Of a stretch of DNA of 64,000 bases, positions 23,955 through 34,766 are shown piece after piece (position 1 is the stretch's first letter; each line of letters begins with the position of its first letter). The DNA lies in NCBI RefSeq assembly GCF_046630445.1, contig NC_092335.1, positions 633,754,001 to 633,818,000 on the forward strand. Reading direction: 5' to 3'. Position numbers and translations under genes: made by a program. The notes under the pieces are model-generated. The model saw only the letters and a list, made by a program, of their open reading frames with translations. It did no database searches and was not told the DNA's origin. The DNA is from Rutidosis leptorrhynchoides. Lineage: Eukaryota; Streptophyta; Magnoliopsida; Asterales; Asteraceae.

Positions 23955-24076
23955 CAAAAGTCGTAAAGGTCACTAGTCTCGGACTACTTGGCCAAGTTGG
24001 AGGTTTGGTAGAGACTAGTCGGACGTTAATCAACTTGACGTTGATTGTGTTTGACCTACTTTAATCGATTTTGACC

Positions 24077-24246
24077 TACTTATTGGTCGGAGTTCTATTC
24101 GGAAGCAATCTCTATGCATATAAAATTGAGAGAGGTGTTTCTAGAGAGAAATGATTTATCTTTATTCTAGGATAGGAGAATGATTGTTTACATCTTACGT
24201 TTCTCATACCCTACATATGTGAGATTAGGTTTTGTTGTTGTTATTG
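24077..24246 (+). mobile_element. SINE with (TTG)n tail, plus strand, 15-bp target duplication
   Basis: It is flanked by identical 15-mers TAATCGATTTTGACC (24062-24076 and 24247-24261). It starts TACTTATTGGTCGGAG, contains GGATAGGAGAATGATTGTTTACATCTTACG and ends GGTTTTGTTGTTGTTATTG. This is the same family as the minus-strand SINE at 21045-21857, more diverged in the body. Confidence 0.75.
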
Positions 24247-24377
24247 TAATCGATTTTGACCAAATAAATTTGACTTTGAACTTATAGATCCGACTTTGAC
24301 AGACTAAATACAATATTTAACAAATTTGACTTAAAAATCAGTAGTCAGACTACTTCAAAATCTCTAGTAGTCGGGAG

Positions 24378-24781
24378 CAAGGTTGCAAAATTCGCTATTC
24401 GGGGATTAATCGGTCATGACTTTGAAAGAATTAATCGGTAATTCGGGGATTAATTCGGAGTTTAATCTTTATGCATTTTAATATTAAATTTCAAAAATTA
24501 TATGTGTAAATATGGAAGAAAATTATAAACATAAACATAAACTTTAACATAATTGTCTAAATTTGTTCATTTTGTTCAAAAACTATAAATTTCATTTTAA
24601 ATTCATGTTAAAATGCTGACCAATTTTGACTTTGACCGACTTTAATTACCAAAATCGATTTTGACCCATCAATTAACGTTGACCGATTAATTAAACGGAT
24701 TTTAGGAAATCGGAACGGATTGCTCTTAAAAATGATTAATCGGAGATTAATCGGCGAGTAATCGGGTTTTTTACAACACTG
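24378..24781 (+). mobile_element. hAT-like MITE (404 bp) with 8-bp target duplication
   Basis: Ends CAAGGTTGCAAAA (left) and, inverted, CAGTGTTGTAAAA (right) are flanked by GTCGGGAG (24370-24377) and GTCGGTAG (24782-24789), an 8-bp duplication with one mismatch as hAT transposases make. The interior has multiple ATTAATCGG motifs. An older, inverted relative lies at 9074-9482. No coding capacity. Confidence 0.75.
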
Positions 24782-24808
24782 GTCGGTAGACTATTACAAC
24801 CGTGACTA

Positions 24809-26936
24809 AAATAAAGAACATTAACAAATAATCTTTATATCTGATGAAACTAACAACATACCTCCCTGTTTTGAGGGATTTTGGAGTTTTAAAAGGGAAA
24901 CTTAATAAGATCTAATTGTTCATAACTTGTTCTATCTTATTTTGTTATAAAACTCAGAGGTTAAGAAGGGAAATGATAGCACTTTATGGTGATGCTTTAG
25001 TGGTTAATCGGTTACGATTGTATATTTGTTTCATGAGAGGGGTAGTGAACACATTATATGAGTAATACGGAGTAATAATATATATCATCCTATGATTTCA
25101 TTCTAATGTAGTATTTTTCTTAACAATAAGATCATGACATATGGTTAAAGTAGAATAATGAGATGTAAAGAGTAAATTAAGAAATGACTCATTGTATGAT
25201 CATGTGGTGGTATTGGATGGATTAGTAGAAAAGATGATATCTCATATCTCACTAAAAAAATTAATTGTTTCTGTGACATTATCAAATCAATTTGGTGGTC
25301 AGTTATGTTATTAGGTTTGGTCAAAACAACTTCAAGGGTTCTGAGAGATGAGATAGGTAGGTAGGGTTTCTTTAGTGAAAAACACAACATTTTACTTGTG
25401 CAACATATTAGAAATGCAACATAAAACATGTATCCAAACACATCTGCGCTCCTCATCTGTTTCACAAGTCCTAGAGTTTTCTACAATCCAACCTCATATT
25501 TCCACCACTTTAAAACCAAACGTAGAAAGTCATGCATGGAAACCTATTTGCTATGTTTTTTGCTAATTTACTTTTTAATTAAGTGGATATATGTTTTAAC
25601 GGCCATTTGTTTAGTGTATATCCTGGTTCTAAGCTATGAAAAAAAGGACCAAATGGTATTTTGTCCTGTTCCTCATCTTATTTCGATAAAAAACCATAGA
25701 CACTTGCATTGGTCATAAGACAAATTCTGTGGTATAAAAAATCCAAAATTTTGCATTATCCTAAGCCAAAGACAACTAGGGAAAGAGAACTGTTTTTCTT
25801 GGAATGAAAGATTAGAAGCTTGGAATCATGTGGAAGTCATTAAATGCAGTCTCTATAGGTGTTGGAGTTGTGAGAGAGAATCATTTTTAGGGTTCAACAA
25901 CTTCTGAATAGCACTAAAATTATACAATTTGTATTCAGAAGCCTCGTGAGAATCATTAAGTACACTCTAATTTATATTATGTTGTGGGGTGAGGGTCAAT
26001 TAAATTAGGTCCTAAATTTTTAATCTAACTGTACCTTAAGAATCTTTCTGTTTAATTTGAATTCTCAATAAGCTAATCAGGGTGTTTGCATGTGTTATAC
26101 TCCGTATTAACTAGAGGGTTTATACTGATTAATTGGTAGAAAATACCCATAATTTGTCCTAAAGAATTTAAAAGAGAATGGTGTGTGTAGTTAATTTTAT
26201 GCATCTTGCGTGCAACAACATTTTAATAATGGTACGATGATATTTTTACTCAATTTTATGTGGCATAAATGAGTTATCACGTAATTGTTTCTTACCCTTT
26301 TCCTTATTACCCTAGAAGTTTGGCCCTAAGACCTCTTGTCAGGATATCAAGACGTTAAGTCCAACTGCATTTTAAAATCCCTATTTAAAGTGCAGTAGCT
26401 GACAATTAAAGAAATTGCGTCTGAATAGAGAAAACCTTCTCAGTTTACCCATTTGTTTCATTTTAGAGATATTTCACATTTTTAATAGGACATATTATAA
26501 CACTTAAAAGATAATTGTAAACTATTATCCAATATAAAACGAGTTAGATTAATCTGTTCAAGATGAAGTTTTTGTAACAGGCTCTGTTTTTTAATTGTAC
26601 AAGACTTCAGCCTCATGTCGGATCTCGTTAACTGGTTTTGCATTAATTGTTGGTAGGTTGTGGTTTCTGTTACGGAGTAAATTAATATTGTTACTAAGTT
26701 TATATATATTTGTTTGTGTAGACCATAGAAGCCATGTTCGTAGGGGTGGTGGGTTAGATTCCCTTGATTAGTCTACTATGGTTTCTGAGGATGTTTGCAA
26801 GCCAAAGTCATGTGACTCTTTTATTGCTATTTGACTCTCTAATAAACAAAATGATACCATTGTTACTTGTCGTTTGACTCTCCTAAAAATATATGTTTTA
26901 GAACGCAACTGTTAGGTAGCTAGATCACAAAATGGC
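24809..26936. other. Gene-free AT-rich stretch
   Basis: About 2.1 kb with no recognisable gene, RNA or repeat family. The reading frames near 25145-25718 lie on both strands and overlap, have no family features, and look like chance. Confidence 0.4.
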
Positions 26937-27195
26937 TTGGTCATGCTTTTGCTTCTGCAAGTGCTTCAGTGGTACCCGTCGCTTATGATCCCTGGGCCCG
27001 CAGGAGGGCCTTATTGAATACTGAAAGGTGCAGGTTCGAATCTCGGCTTGCAACTTCCTGTTGGGTATTAGGGGGAGGTGTTTTACACGGCTTACTTAGC
27101 CCTTGCGGGGTGGGCGGTATGGGTGACATAGTCACACGGAGTCAGGGTTTCTCCGCCAGAATAAACCTTTTGAACAGAATGTAAAAAAAAAAAAA
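26937..27195 (+). mobile_element. tRNA-derived SINE with poly(A) tail
   Basis: The head has an A-box-like AGTGCTTCAGTGGTACC and a good B-box, GTGCAGGTTCGAATCTC, about 60 nt apart. A GC-rich body with GGGGGAGGTG and CCTTGCGGGGTGGGCGG follows, then CAGAATAAACC and a tail of 15 A from about 27182. The open reading frame over it is incidental. Target duplication not found. Confidence 0.7.
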
Positions 27196-27744
27196 AAGAA
27201 AAAAGAAAAAAACTGACATACAAATGATGTAAGAAAGCTGCTTAAAGATTTAAAATGATATGAAAGAATATCATTCGTACACAAGAAATCTGATTTCATT
27301 TAGAAGAAAAATTAAGACTGGCATTATCTTAATTATCGATGTTTATAATCTTTTTTATGTGTGAACATAATATTAATAGGTGATCATGGCCAGAAACCAG
27401 AGCGTGTTGAATTTGAGTTAAATTACATGTGACGGATGTGCTTATCTAACAAGCGATCAATAAATTAATATAAAAACTTCTAAGAACATCGCTAGTTTTT
27501 TTAGGAGACTATGAAGGATTATAAAGGTTGTTGGGTTGAAGTCAAAGTTTTTGGTTTAGACGACCCCATCCCCAAAACCTAAAGAAAAGGGTAGGCCTAG
27601 AAAGGTCCATAGCGAGAAGTTGAGAAATTATAAAGTTGATGGTATGTGAAGCGCTCCAATCTTGTTTCTTCGGTTTCCTCCGGGTGTTTTTTTTTTTTTT
27701 TTTTTGTGTTTTGTTTTTTGATTGTCGTTATAGAATTTCCTTTA
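27196..27744. other. Gene-free stretch
   Basis: No recognisable feature apart from a T-run (about 27688-27704). Confidence 0.4.
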
Positions 27745-28115
27745 GGCTGGTTATATCACAGCGTCAAAAAGCCTTCGTCAGATGAGTTGGAGGGAGCTGA
27801 CGGAAGGTGACGCCTTCAAAGCAGCGTCAGAAATTGACTGACGCTTCCGTTAGTTAGAAAAGTGACGGACGGGTCAAGCCAAAAGCAGCCAATGAATGAT
27901 TTTTTTTAATTTAATATTAATATATTTTTGTAATTAATTTATATTTTTTCACTCAATTTTCAATCAGATTTTACCACATCAACTTATCAATATTTGACAC
28001 AAGAACTTGACTATTTGGATTAATAAATGTCAAATACACTCACAATCAAAAACCCACTTTTTCACCAAAAAGTACATAATTTGACTACACGTCACAGTGA
28101 GAGTTAGGAATAGTC
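27745..28115. mobile_element. Harbinger/Tourist-type MITE (371 bp)
   Basis: Imperfect inverted ends GGCTGGTTATATCAC and (inverted right) GACTATTCCTAACTC are flanked by TTA on both sides (27742-27744, 28116-28118). The left third is GC-richer, with many TGACG motifs; the right part is AT-rich. Related copies lie at 7932-8122 and 10082-10440. No transposase. Confidence 0.7.
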
Positions 28116-28440
28116 TTAGGTTGGGTTGGCTTCGCGTTTGTCGAATTTTCTTTTAGTTTGGTAGTTTTTATGTGGTATGTCGTTAGTTTGACTTTGTGTG
28201 TTGGCCGTTTGTTTCACGATCCGTTTGTATCTTGTTTAGGTCTTCATTCTTTTATTAAGTAACTTTAGTGTATATACTGTATAAGTACTGATTTTTTTTA
28301 GTACTGATTTTTTTTTTCTTTTTTTTTTGAAAAAAAAAAGAATAGATAGATGAAGGTTGCAAAACATGGGCCATGTGACGGTTGAAAAATTAGTATTAGC
28401 TTTTAAAAAGTTTTTATTTTTATTTTATACATACACCAGT

Positions 28441-28475
28441 TTATTACTCGCGATTTTGCGGGACTTAAATATTAG
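28441..28475 (+). repeat. Degraded Helitron-end-like motif
   Basis: CTCGCGATTTTGCGGGACTTAAATATTAG resembles the candidate Helitron terminus at 9884-9910. A second degraded form, CCCGCGATTTCACGGAACTTAAATAT, begins at about 29120. Weak call. Confidence 0.25.
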
Positions 28476-28709
28476 GATGTGTTAGTTTTCCTTCTAATTA
28501 AATAGTTTAACGTACAATGTTAAACCCTTGAACATTTAGTGTGTTTGTTTGTGACATCAGAATCACAGATGATAATACATTTGTTTTACATCATTAAATG
28601 ATTATCAAACAAGTTTTTGTTATCATAATCAAGTTCTGTTAAAACTTTTGAATCATTTAAATTTTATATCATTATGCACTTATTTATTAATCATTATGTG
28701 CTATTAAAC

Positions 28710-28715
<6 letters not shown>

Positions 28716-28767
<52 letters not shown>
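28716..28767. repeat. (AT)n microsatellite
   Basis: About 26 AT units immediately before the SINE at 28780. Confidence 0.95.
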
Positions 28768-28770
<3 letters not shown>

Positions 28771-28779
28771 TAAGTTAAC

Positions 28780-29067
28780 TTTGTGTTGTAGTTCAAGTGG
28801 TAGTAGTCTGACACTCTTTGTAAGAGGTCTGAAGTTCGACTCTCAGGGACTACAACATTGCACACAAGGTTATTCTTTGACCTTGAAATCCAACCAAGGT
28901 CATCATTCGCACATTGTATTGCGGGGTAGCGGGATGGGAGTTTTACCGGCCATGCCCTCGGGTTGGTCTGAGTTTTCTCTAGGGCAGCAGTTGGGGGCAG
29001 GTTATGAAATTGCAGGAGATGATCGCGTAGGTAGTTTAGTCATCCTTAGATGATCCTAAACTGTTGT
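28780..29067 (+). mobile_element. tRNA-derived SINE, second family
   Basis: The head has an A-box-like TAGTTCAAGTGGTAGTAG and a B-box-like GAAGTTCGACTCTC about 45 nt apart. The body has GCGGGGTAGCGGGATGGGAG and ATGCCCTCGGGTTGG, and a short end CTGTTGTTAGAAAAAG. It differs from the SINE at 26937 and from the (TTG)n family. The reading frame across it is incidental. Ends are approximate. Confidence 0.6.
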
Positions 29068-30250
29068 TAGAAAAAGTACATACAAATTGATATATAACGA
29101 TATTATATAGTCATCTTACCCGCGATTTCACGGAACTTAAATATGATTCAGTATTAAATTAGGTAGATTCTTATAACAAATGTGAATGTCTATATATGAG
29201 GTTGAATTTAATGATATCATGTACCCATCAATTGATTAAATTTTCGCCAATGTTTATAACCCGCAGATATCAAATTGGATTCAAAAGCTAGATTTTATCC
29301 ATGACCTGTATGTGCTACGTATAAATATTTTTACCCCCACCCGTACCATGTATAAATTTGTTATCACGAATATTAATTATTAACTTATCAAAATAATAAC
29401 AACATAACAATAATAATATTAAAAATAATAATTAACCTATTTTTTGCGCTATATTATATTATTATTATGTACTCGGTATTAAATAAATTGATAGAATAAA
29501 TAATAATCATAATTACTTTACTACTATATACTAATTCTCATAGTTGGGAATAGTAAGTCAATAGTAACCGGTTTTACGCTTTATCGACTTGTACGTTGTG
29601 TATAAACAGTTATACCTACAAGGCCCAGTACTGAGCTACAGTGTTTTTTTTTTAATTCTCCTACTCATCCTCCCTAACAAATTTTACTAAAGGACTGTAC
29701 AAAAACGTTGCCCCGATTTTTTTTAAACTAATTTTCTTCAAAAAAATGTTGTACTTACTTTTATTTTGTTATTTTTACACTTCTTTTTCCCTAGAATGTT
29801 TCCTAAACATTGCCAAATAAATGTCTACACGATGGCGCGACATCGCGCCCCCTACCACTAGTTGTTAAACTGGAATGAGATAGAGATACTGTTTAGTTTT
29901 CTTATAGAATACCGAGGATTACTAAACGCTATCTTATATATATCGTGTTTTCTTATTCAATTTAATAATTTTCAGAAGGGGTTACTAATAAGGGGTTTTT
30001 CTAAACGTAAAAATATGATAAGAATACAGTATTAGAATTTAATATGGTATAATGGAAGGATTAGATAAAAATATTTAATTTAGGAAATTGTAGTGGAGAT
30101 CGAATTCTCTAGATTAGTGATATATTTGCAGATAATTTAATTAAGTTAATTTAACGGTGAAAAATCATTGAATCTTTCATCTAATGGTCAGAATTTCAAC
30201 ATGGAGAATCTTTTATAGAATGTTTTGCTAATATTGTTTTTGTTGTAATA
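29068..30250. other. Gene-free AT-rich stretch
   Basis: About 1.2 kb without recognisable genes. It includes a degraded Helitron-end-like motif at about 29117-29150. Confidence 0.4.
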
Positions 30251-30932
30251 CTAGTTTTTTGAGCTCGTCCGTTGGACGTAAGTTATAAAAATATGATTTC
30301 ACAAATTTTGAATATATAACCAAAATACATGTTGATACTATTGTAAAATTCGTTGCAGACAAATACACTTAATTTCCTTTTATGAGCCCGTATGTTTGAC
30401 GGAATTTGTAAAAATATGATTTCACGATTGTTGAATATATAACAAAACCAGAAGTATATATTATGGTGAAGTACTTCGAAGATAAATAAATTGATTTTTA
30501 TTTTATGAACCCGCCCATTGGATGGAAAGTTATAAAAATATTAGTTGTAACTGTTGAATATAAAATAAAAACATAAATTTATATTATAGTGAAGTTCGAT
30601 GTTATTCACATTGATAATTGATAATCATTACCATTACCATTACCATTATATACTAAACCACATGAGAGGTTTGGTCGTTTTGGCCAAACCCACCCCAAAA
30701 TTGGGGTCAAAACGACAATAGTGAACAAGGGAGGAGAAAAAACCAAACAACCTCCAAACTTTGTTCATTTTTCAAATTCAACCCCCATAATAGGGGTGCA
30801 AAAAGAAACTTATTATTTTAATTAAAAATCCTAAATAAACTTCACCTACATTTTCAACGGGACATATCTTTCCGCCCGCCTCGCGTTAAATTTTTTCGAA
30901 CACACCGTTCAACTCAAATCAGATGAACGTAA
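30251..30932 (-). mobile_element. Candidate Helitron on the minus strand
   Basis: On the minus strand the left end reads as a hairpin CGTCC-AAC-GGACG (30266-30278), then an 11-nt spacer AGCTCAAAAAA, CTAG (30251-30254) and a flanking T: the canonical Helitron 3' terminus. The right edge, on the minus strand A|TCGTTACG, fits the A|TC 5' start and lies exactly where gypsy C sequence begins. Inside are three ~122-bp tandem units, each starting with a form of the terminal hairpin. No Rep/helicase, so non-autonomous. The 5' end is less secure than the 3' end. Confidence 0.45.
30262..30605. repeat. Three ~122-bp tandem units inside the Helitron candidate
   Basis: Units begin at about 30262 (GAGCTCGTCCGTTGGACG), 30383 (GAGCCCGTATGTTTGACG) and 30506 (GAACCCGCCCATTGGATG). 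Each continues with TATAAAAATAT and TGTTGAATATA-like blocks. Divergence is high. Confidence 0.6.
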
Positions 30933-31857
30933 CGATCTCTTCATATATCTATAAATCAGATGATAATTACCCTTCATGTAATAACATTGAGATTTTGAAT
31001 GAATGGCTTGAAAATTTTTCTTTGATTCACTTTCTATTCCATATGTCATGATATTGGAATTTCTATATGAATTACCGTAATATAATCACGTTGGCCGGGC
31101 GTCATTATATTTCACTAATTCATATTTCCATTTCAATATCACTCCACAAGGTCAGGATATGTGATCAAACTTAGATAGCTGACGTTGGAATGTTGAGTCA
31201 TGAGTGACATCCCTTCGCGTGAGTCAAGAATACTTTGAATCACAATGGCGAAGTCAGGTCATATGATCTGTATGGATATGATAACAATCATATACTAACC
31301 GATCCTTTAGAGTCGGGATCAGGCAAGATGATAGGGTTTTGGCTTGACATCCTTAGGAAAGGATACAGAATATCAACAGAGGTAAAAGCAGGAAGTAAGA
31401 TGAAATGGCAGTATAAAGATTAAGGGAAAATGCTTAAAACTAAGGCAGGAAAGGTTATAGTCCTAAAGATTGCTAAGGCACCTAACTAATACATAAGGCA
31501 CACATAAAATGCAATCCTGGTTCTCTATAACAACCTTGGCTCTCCTAAATTACATAATGAGATAGGTATGGTGGCGTTCTATTGTTGGAATACAAGTAAG
31601 TTATGGCCCTTATTCTAAGAGTCAGACGTGTAAATATAGTTCCTATGGCAAAGTGTTTTCTAAAGATTTGAATGGTATAGGAATTCTAGGCATAACAAAT
31701 ATAAGTGAACTTAATGCACATAATCTAGAATGTAATGCAAATAATCAATGCAAATGAACAACTCGGTTATAGACTAGACTCACTAATGCATCCTAACTAT
31801 TCATGTTAGTCACACTAATGTTACCTAGTTCCCTATAACCAGAGCTCTGATACCAAC
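30933..31857 (-). mobile_element. Gypsy element C, left internal fragment (gag-side leader)
   Basis: Minus-strand internal sequence reaching a tRNA-iMet primer-binding site at its right end. About 30933-31080 is the same segment as 48266-48411, and CGTAATATAATCACGTTGGCC near 31075 recurs near 40420 in element B. GCACACATAAAATGCAATCCTGGTTCTCTA (about 31500) recurs before the element B primer site. No protein domain survives; broken and old. Confidence 0.6.
31839..31855 (-). other. Primer-binding site of element C (tRNA-iMet)
   Basis: On the minus strand TGGTATCAGAGCTCTGG. The first 12 bases are the plant initiator-methionine tRNA 3' complement, immediately inside the LTR edge. Confidence 0.75.
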
Positions 31858-33105
31858 TTTAACACCCCGTCAAAATCGCCATTAACGCTGATGTTAACTC
31901 TGGTCCCAGTGCATGGCTTGGCTTCTAAATAACAGCAAAGTTCTACAGCGGAAGCAATATATCTAAGTACCTGAGACAAAACATGCTTAAAAGTGTCAAC
32001 CAAAATGGTTGAGTGAACACCATAGGTTTAATAATTATAACAAGTTTTTAGACCACAAGATTTAATTATAAAGTTTAATCAGTTCGGTAGTAGTGCTGGG
32101 GTATATAATATCGAAACTAACCATAAGTTACCCTAAACACATCACGTTCATGTCGTTGAATCATTATTATGTATCCATTGACCAGCGGTCATCCGGATAG
32201 AAACGTCACTCTCAATAGCGCTACTCACAATAACTAAGCTTGCCAAAATTCTAGCAATTAACGATATCATGGTAGGGATTTAGCATGAATCAAAGCATGT
32301 TAGCACAGTTTGAACTAATCAAAATAAAGTTTTCATGTACTTGTGTCTAAGCGTAAAACAGTTTGAAAACAAGCACGTGTCTCACCCCAAAAGTTCAAAA
32401 TAAGTATATAAAGAAAGTTAAAAAGTAGGGCTATGAAGTTCACCTTAGTAGCAAGTAAGTAATTCCACGCAAGTTTAAGAACGGAGTATGTAATCGGAGA
32501 TCTCAACCTAGAGATATAACGTTTAATTAGTTAATGTCTAATAGACATAAGTTTGTTTATTAATATAGTAAACTATATTAACAGTGACCATTTTTTGAGA
32601 AAAGTTATTATTTCTCAAAAGTTTCTATATTTGGAAACCTACTATTTATGGAAAGCTTCCACTTATAGTAAGCTTCTAGTTTTAAGAATGTTCGGGTTAT
32701 AACCCTTATCAGAGATGTTGTACAATCTTGCCCAAACTTCGTTGCTAACATGCAAGTCACTCGAATGATCTATTATTACCGAGCGGCCCAGAATCTCTTG
32801 ACCAGATTCTAAGTCTTGGCATTCGAGATCCACAAGCGCCCCATAATGGTAACAAGGATCACCCTAGGCCACAAGTAGCGGTGATGTTTTTAGTCTTTGT
32901 ACGCTATCTTTAATTATAACCTTCACGTTATAAGTGTATACACATAACAATTTATTAATGTACTTGTTAATTATATATATAGGTGATAATATACTTAGTG
33001 TAATTTATGGTGTTACTATATAGTTAGGTGTATTAAGTTATAATAATAATAATAGTATCATTCTTTAATTTATCAACTATTAAGTAATCTCATTAATACA
33101 TGTGT

Positions 33106-33108
<3 letters not shown>

Positions 33109-33196
<88 letters not shown>
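33109..33196. repeat. (AT)n microsatellite in LTR C
   Basis: About 44 AT units. Confidence 0.95.
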
Positions 33197-33199
<3 letters not shown>

Positions 33200-33313
33200 T
33201 ACCTACATGTTACATATACATATAATCTTTATTATTATTATATTATGTATATGTTTAACTATATGATATATATATATTATATGTAAGTGTTATATATACA
33301 TTAGTGTAAGGAT

Positions 33314-33315
<2 letters not shown>

Positions 33316-33375
<60 letters not shown>
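33316..33375. repeat. (AT)n microsatellite in LTR C
   Basis: About 30 AT units. Confidence 0.95.
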
Positions 33376-33376
<1 letters not shown>

Positions 33377-33722
33377 CTACTTATCATCCTTGTAACTTCT
33401 TATAATATATACATGATACATATACACACTCATACATACATACACACACACGTACATATACATAAGCATATACCTACCCATATATATGTACATACATACG
33501 CATGCATGCATGCATGTGCATCATTATCATTATTATTTACTAATCTTCACTCATGTACAAAAAAAAAAAAAAAAATCATAAACCATTAACATTATCTTAT
33601 CATTTTTATCATGTTTACTAGATCAATTTTAATATTATAATCCCCACATTATTTTCACATATAATCATGCTTACATTAATACCTTCTTATTAACTTCGTA
33701 CCTACAGAATGAGTAACTTTTA

Positions 33723-33723
<1 letters not shown>

Positions 33724-33777
<54 letters not shown>
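33724..33777. repeat. (ATT)n microsatellite in LTR C
   Basis: About 18 ATT/TTA units. Confidence 0.95.
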
Positions 33778-34757
33778 TTAGAAGCCAACCCATCAATTTT
33801 ATTATCACCTTTACAAACGTTGATGTACAGAGTGTTTGAAAGAGTGTTTACTCTTTTGATTTAAAGTTGTTTGACAAAACTATCTAACTTATAAGGACTA
33901 TATGTGAAATACTATTTTTAAAACAAAAGAAACAGCTTCATCTTCAGATACAAAGCATGGCTAATAGATCCTAATCACAACCATTAATAGTTTAGTTTAG
34001 TTTTTTTTTTATCTCGTCAGCTACATTATAGATCTTTTATTCATAATCGTATTATCTAGTGTATAAAAACTATTAATTGTTACTTCAAAGATTGAATTAA
34101 GAAGCTTCGGTTTAAGATTTATACCTTCGATTAAAACGGATGAAAAAGACAAGTGATCGATGGTGGTTGCGAGTGTTGGAGCTCGACAGAAACAGCAGCA
34201 GAAATTAGCAGCTAGTCGACTAGCACAATGGGCAGAAGTCGACCACGAATTGCAGCAACAAAAGTCGATTTTGTGGGCTGTTTTGGGCGACATTTTACAG
34301 CATCAAACCGGATGGTTTAGGTGGTGTTTGGTGATCGAGAAACACAGCAAAAACAGATGGGTTTGGGCTGCAAAAATCACGCAGCAAGTGGCGGTCTGCA
34401 GCTGCACTAAAGCAGTCTAATTTGGCTCAAAAAGGGCAGCAAAAAGACTACTGTAATGGCGGTTTTGGGGCTGACTTTCAGCTGCAAAACATCAGCAGAA
34501 AGATGGTGGCGATGGCGACAGTTGTAGTGGTCGAACACAGCAGCAAAAAGGGCTGTTTTGACCACGAATTTACAGCAGAATCATGAGCAGAAAAGTCCGC
34601 TTTAGGGGCTGTTGAGGGGCTATTTTGGTGATGGTTGGAAGTCGATGCAGGTGGTGGAGAGGGTTACCAAAACTGCCGAACAAAAGGAACAAAGAGAGGA
34701 GGTTTGTGAGTGATTTTTGTGATGCATAATGAATGAGAATACATGAGCCAAGAGGTT

Positions 34758-34766
34758 CCTTTTATA
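34758..34766 (-). promoter_or_regulatory. TATA box of LTR C
   Basis: TATAAAAGG on the minus strand, followed downstream by a CAG/GCA-rich transcribed-leader-like region (about 34690-34160). Motif and position only. Confidence 0.5.

Larger units (their letters stand above)
23955..24808. mobile_element. Candidate outer hAT-like MITE carrying two later insertions
   Basis: Left AGTCGTAAAGGTCACTAGTC and, read on the other strand, right AGTCACGGTTGTAATAGTC form imperfect inverted ends. After removal of the SINE (24077-24246) and the inner MITE (24378-24781), the remainder is a ~270-bp element rich in TTTGACC-type motifs. No clean target duplication was identified, so the boundaries are approximate. 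Confidence 0.35.

Noticed and set aside
26969-27184. 71-residue frame with tidy codons
   Set aside because: It is the body of a tRNA-derived SINE with A/B boxes and a poly(A) tail.
28781-29053. 90-residue frame
   Set aside because: It covers a tRNA-derived SINE.
30638-30720. Short inverted text around TTTTGGCCAAACCCACCCCAAAATTGGGGT as an attachment or origin site
   Set aside because: Small local palindromes are expected in a Helitron-like, low-complexity region; nothing else supports a special site.
33109-33777. Clustered microsatellites as a possible array of regular repeats (CRISPR-like or satellite)
   Set aside because: They are simple (AT)n and (ATT)n tracts inside an LTR, with no spacer structure.
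34160-34420. Glutamine/alanine-rich open frame that looks like a small gene
   Set aside because: It lies in the transcribed-leader part of LTR C and arises from CAG/GCA-rich sequence; the opposite strand also has an open frame there, and no family features are present.
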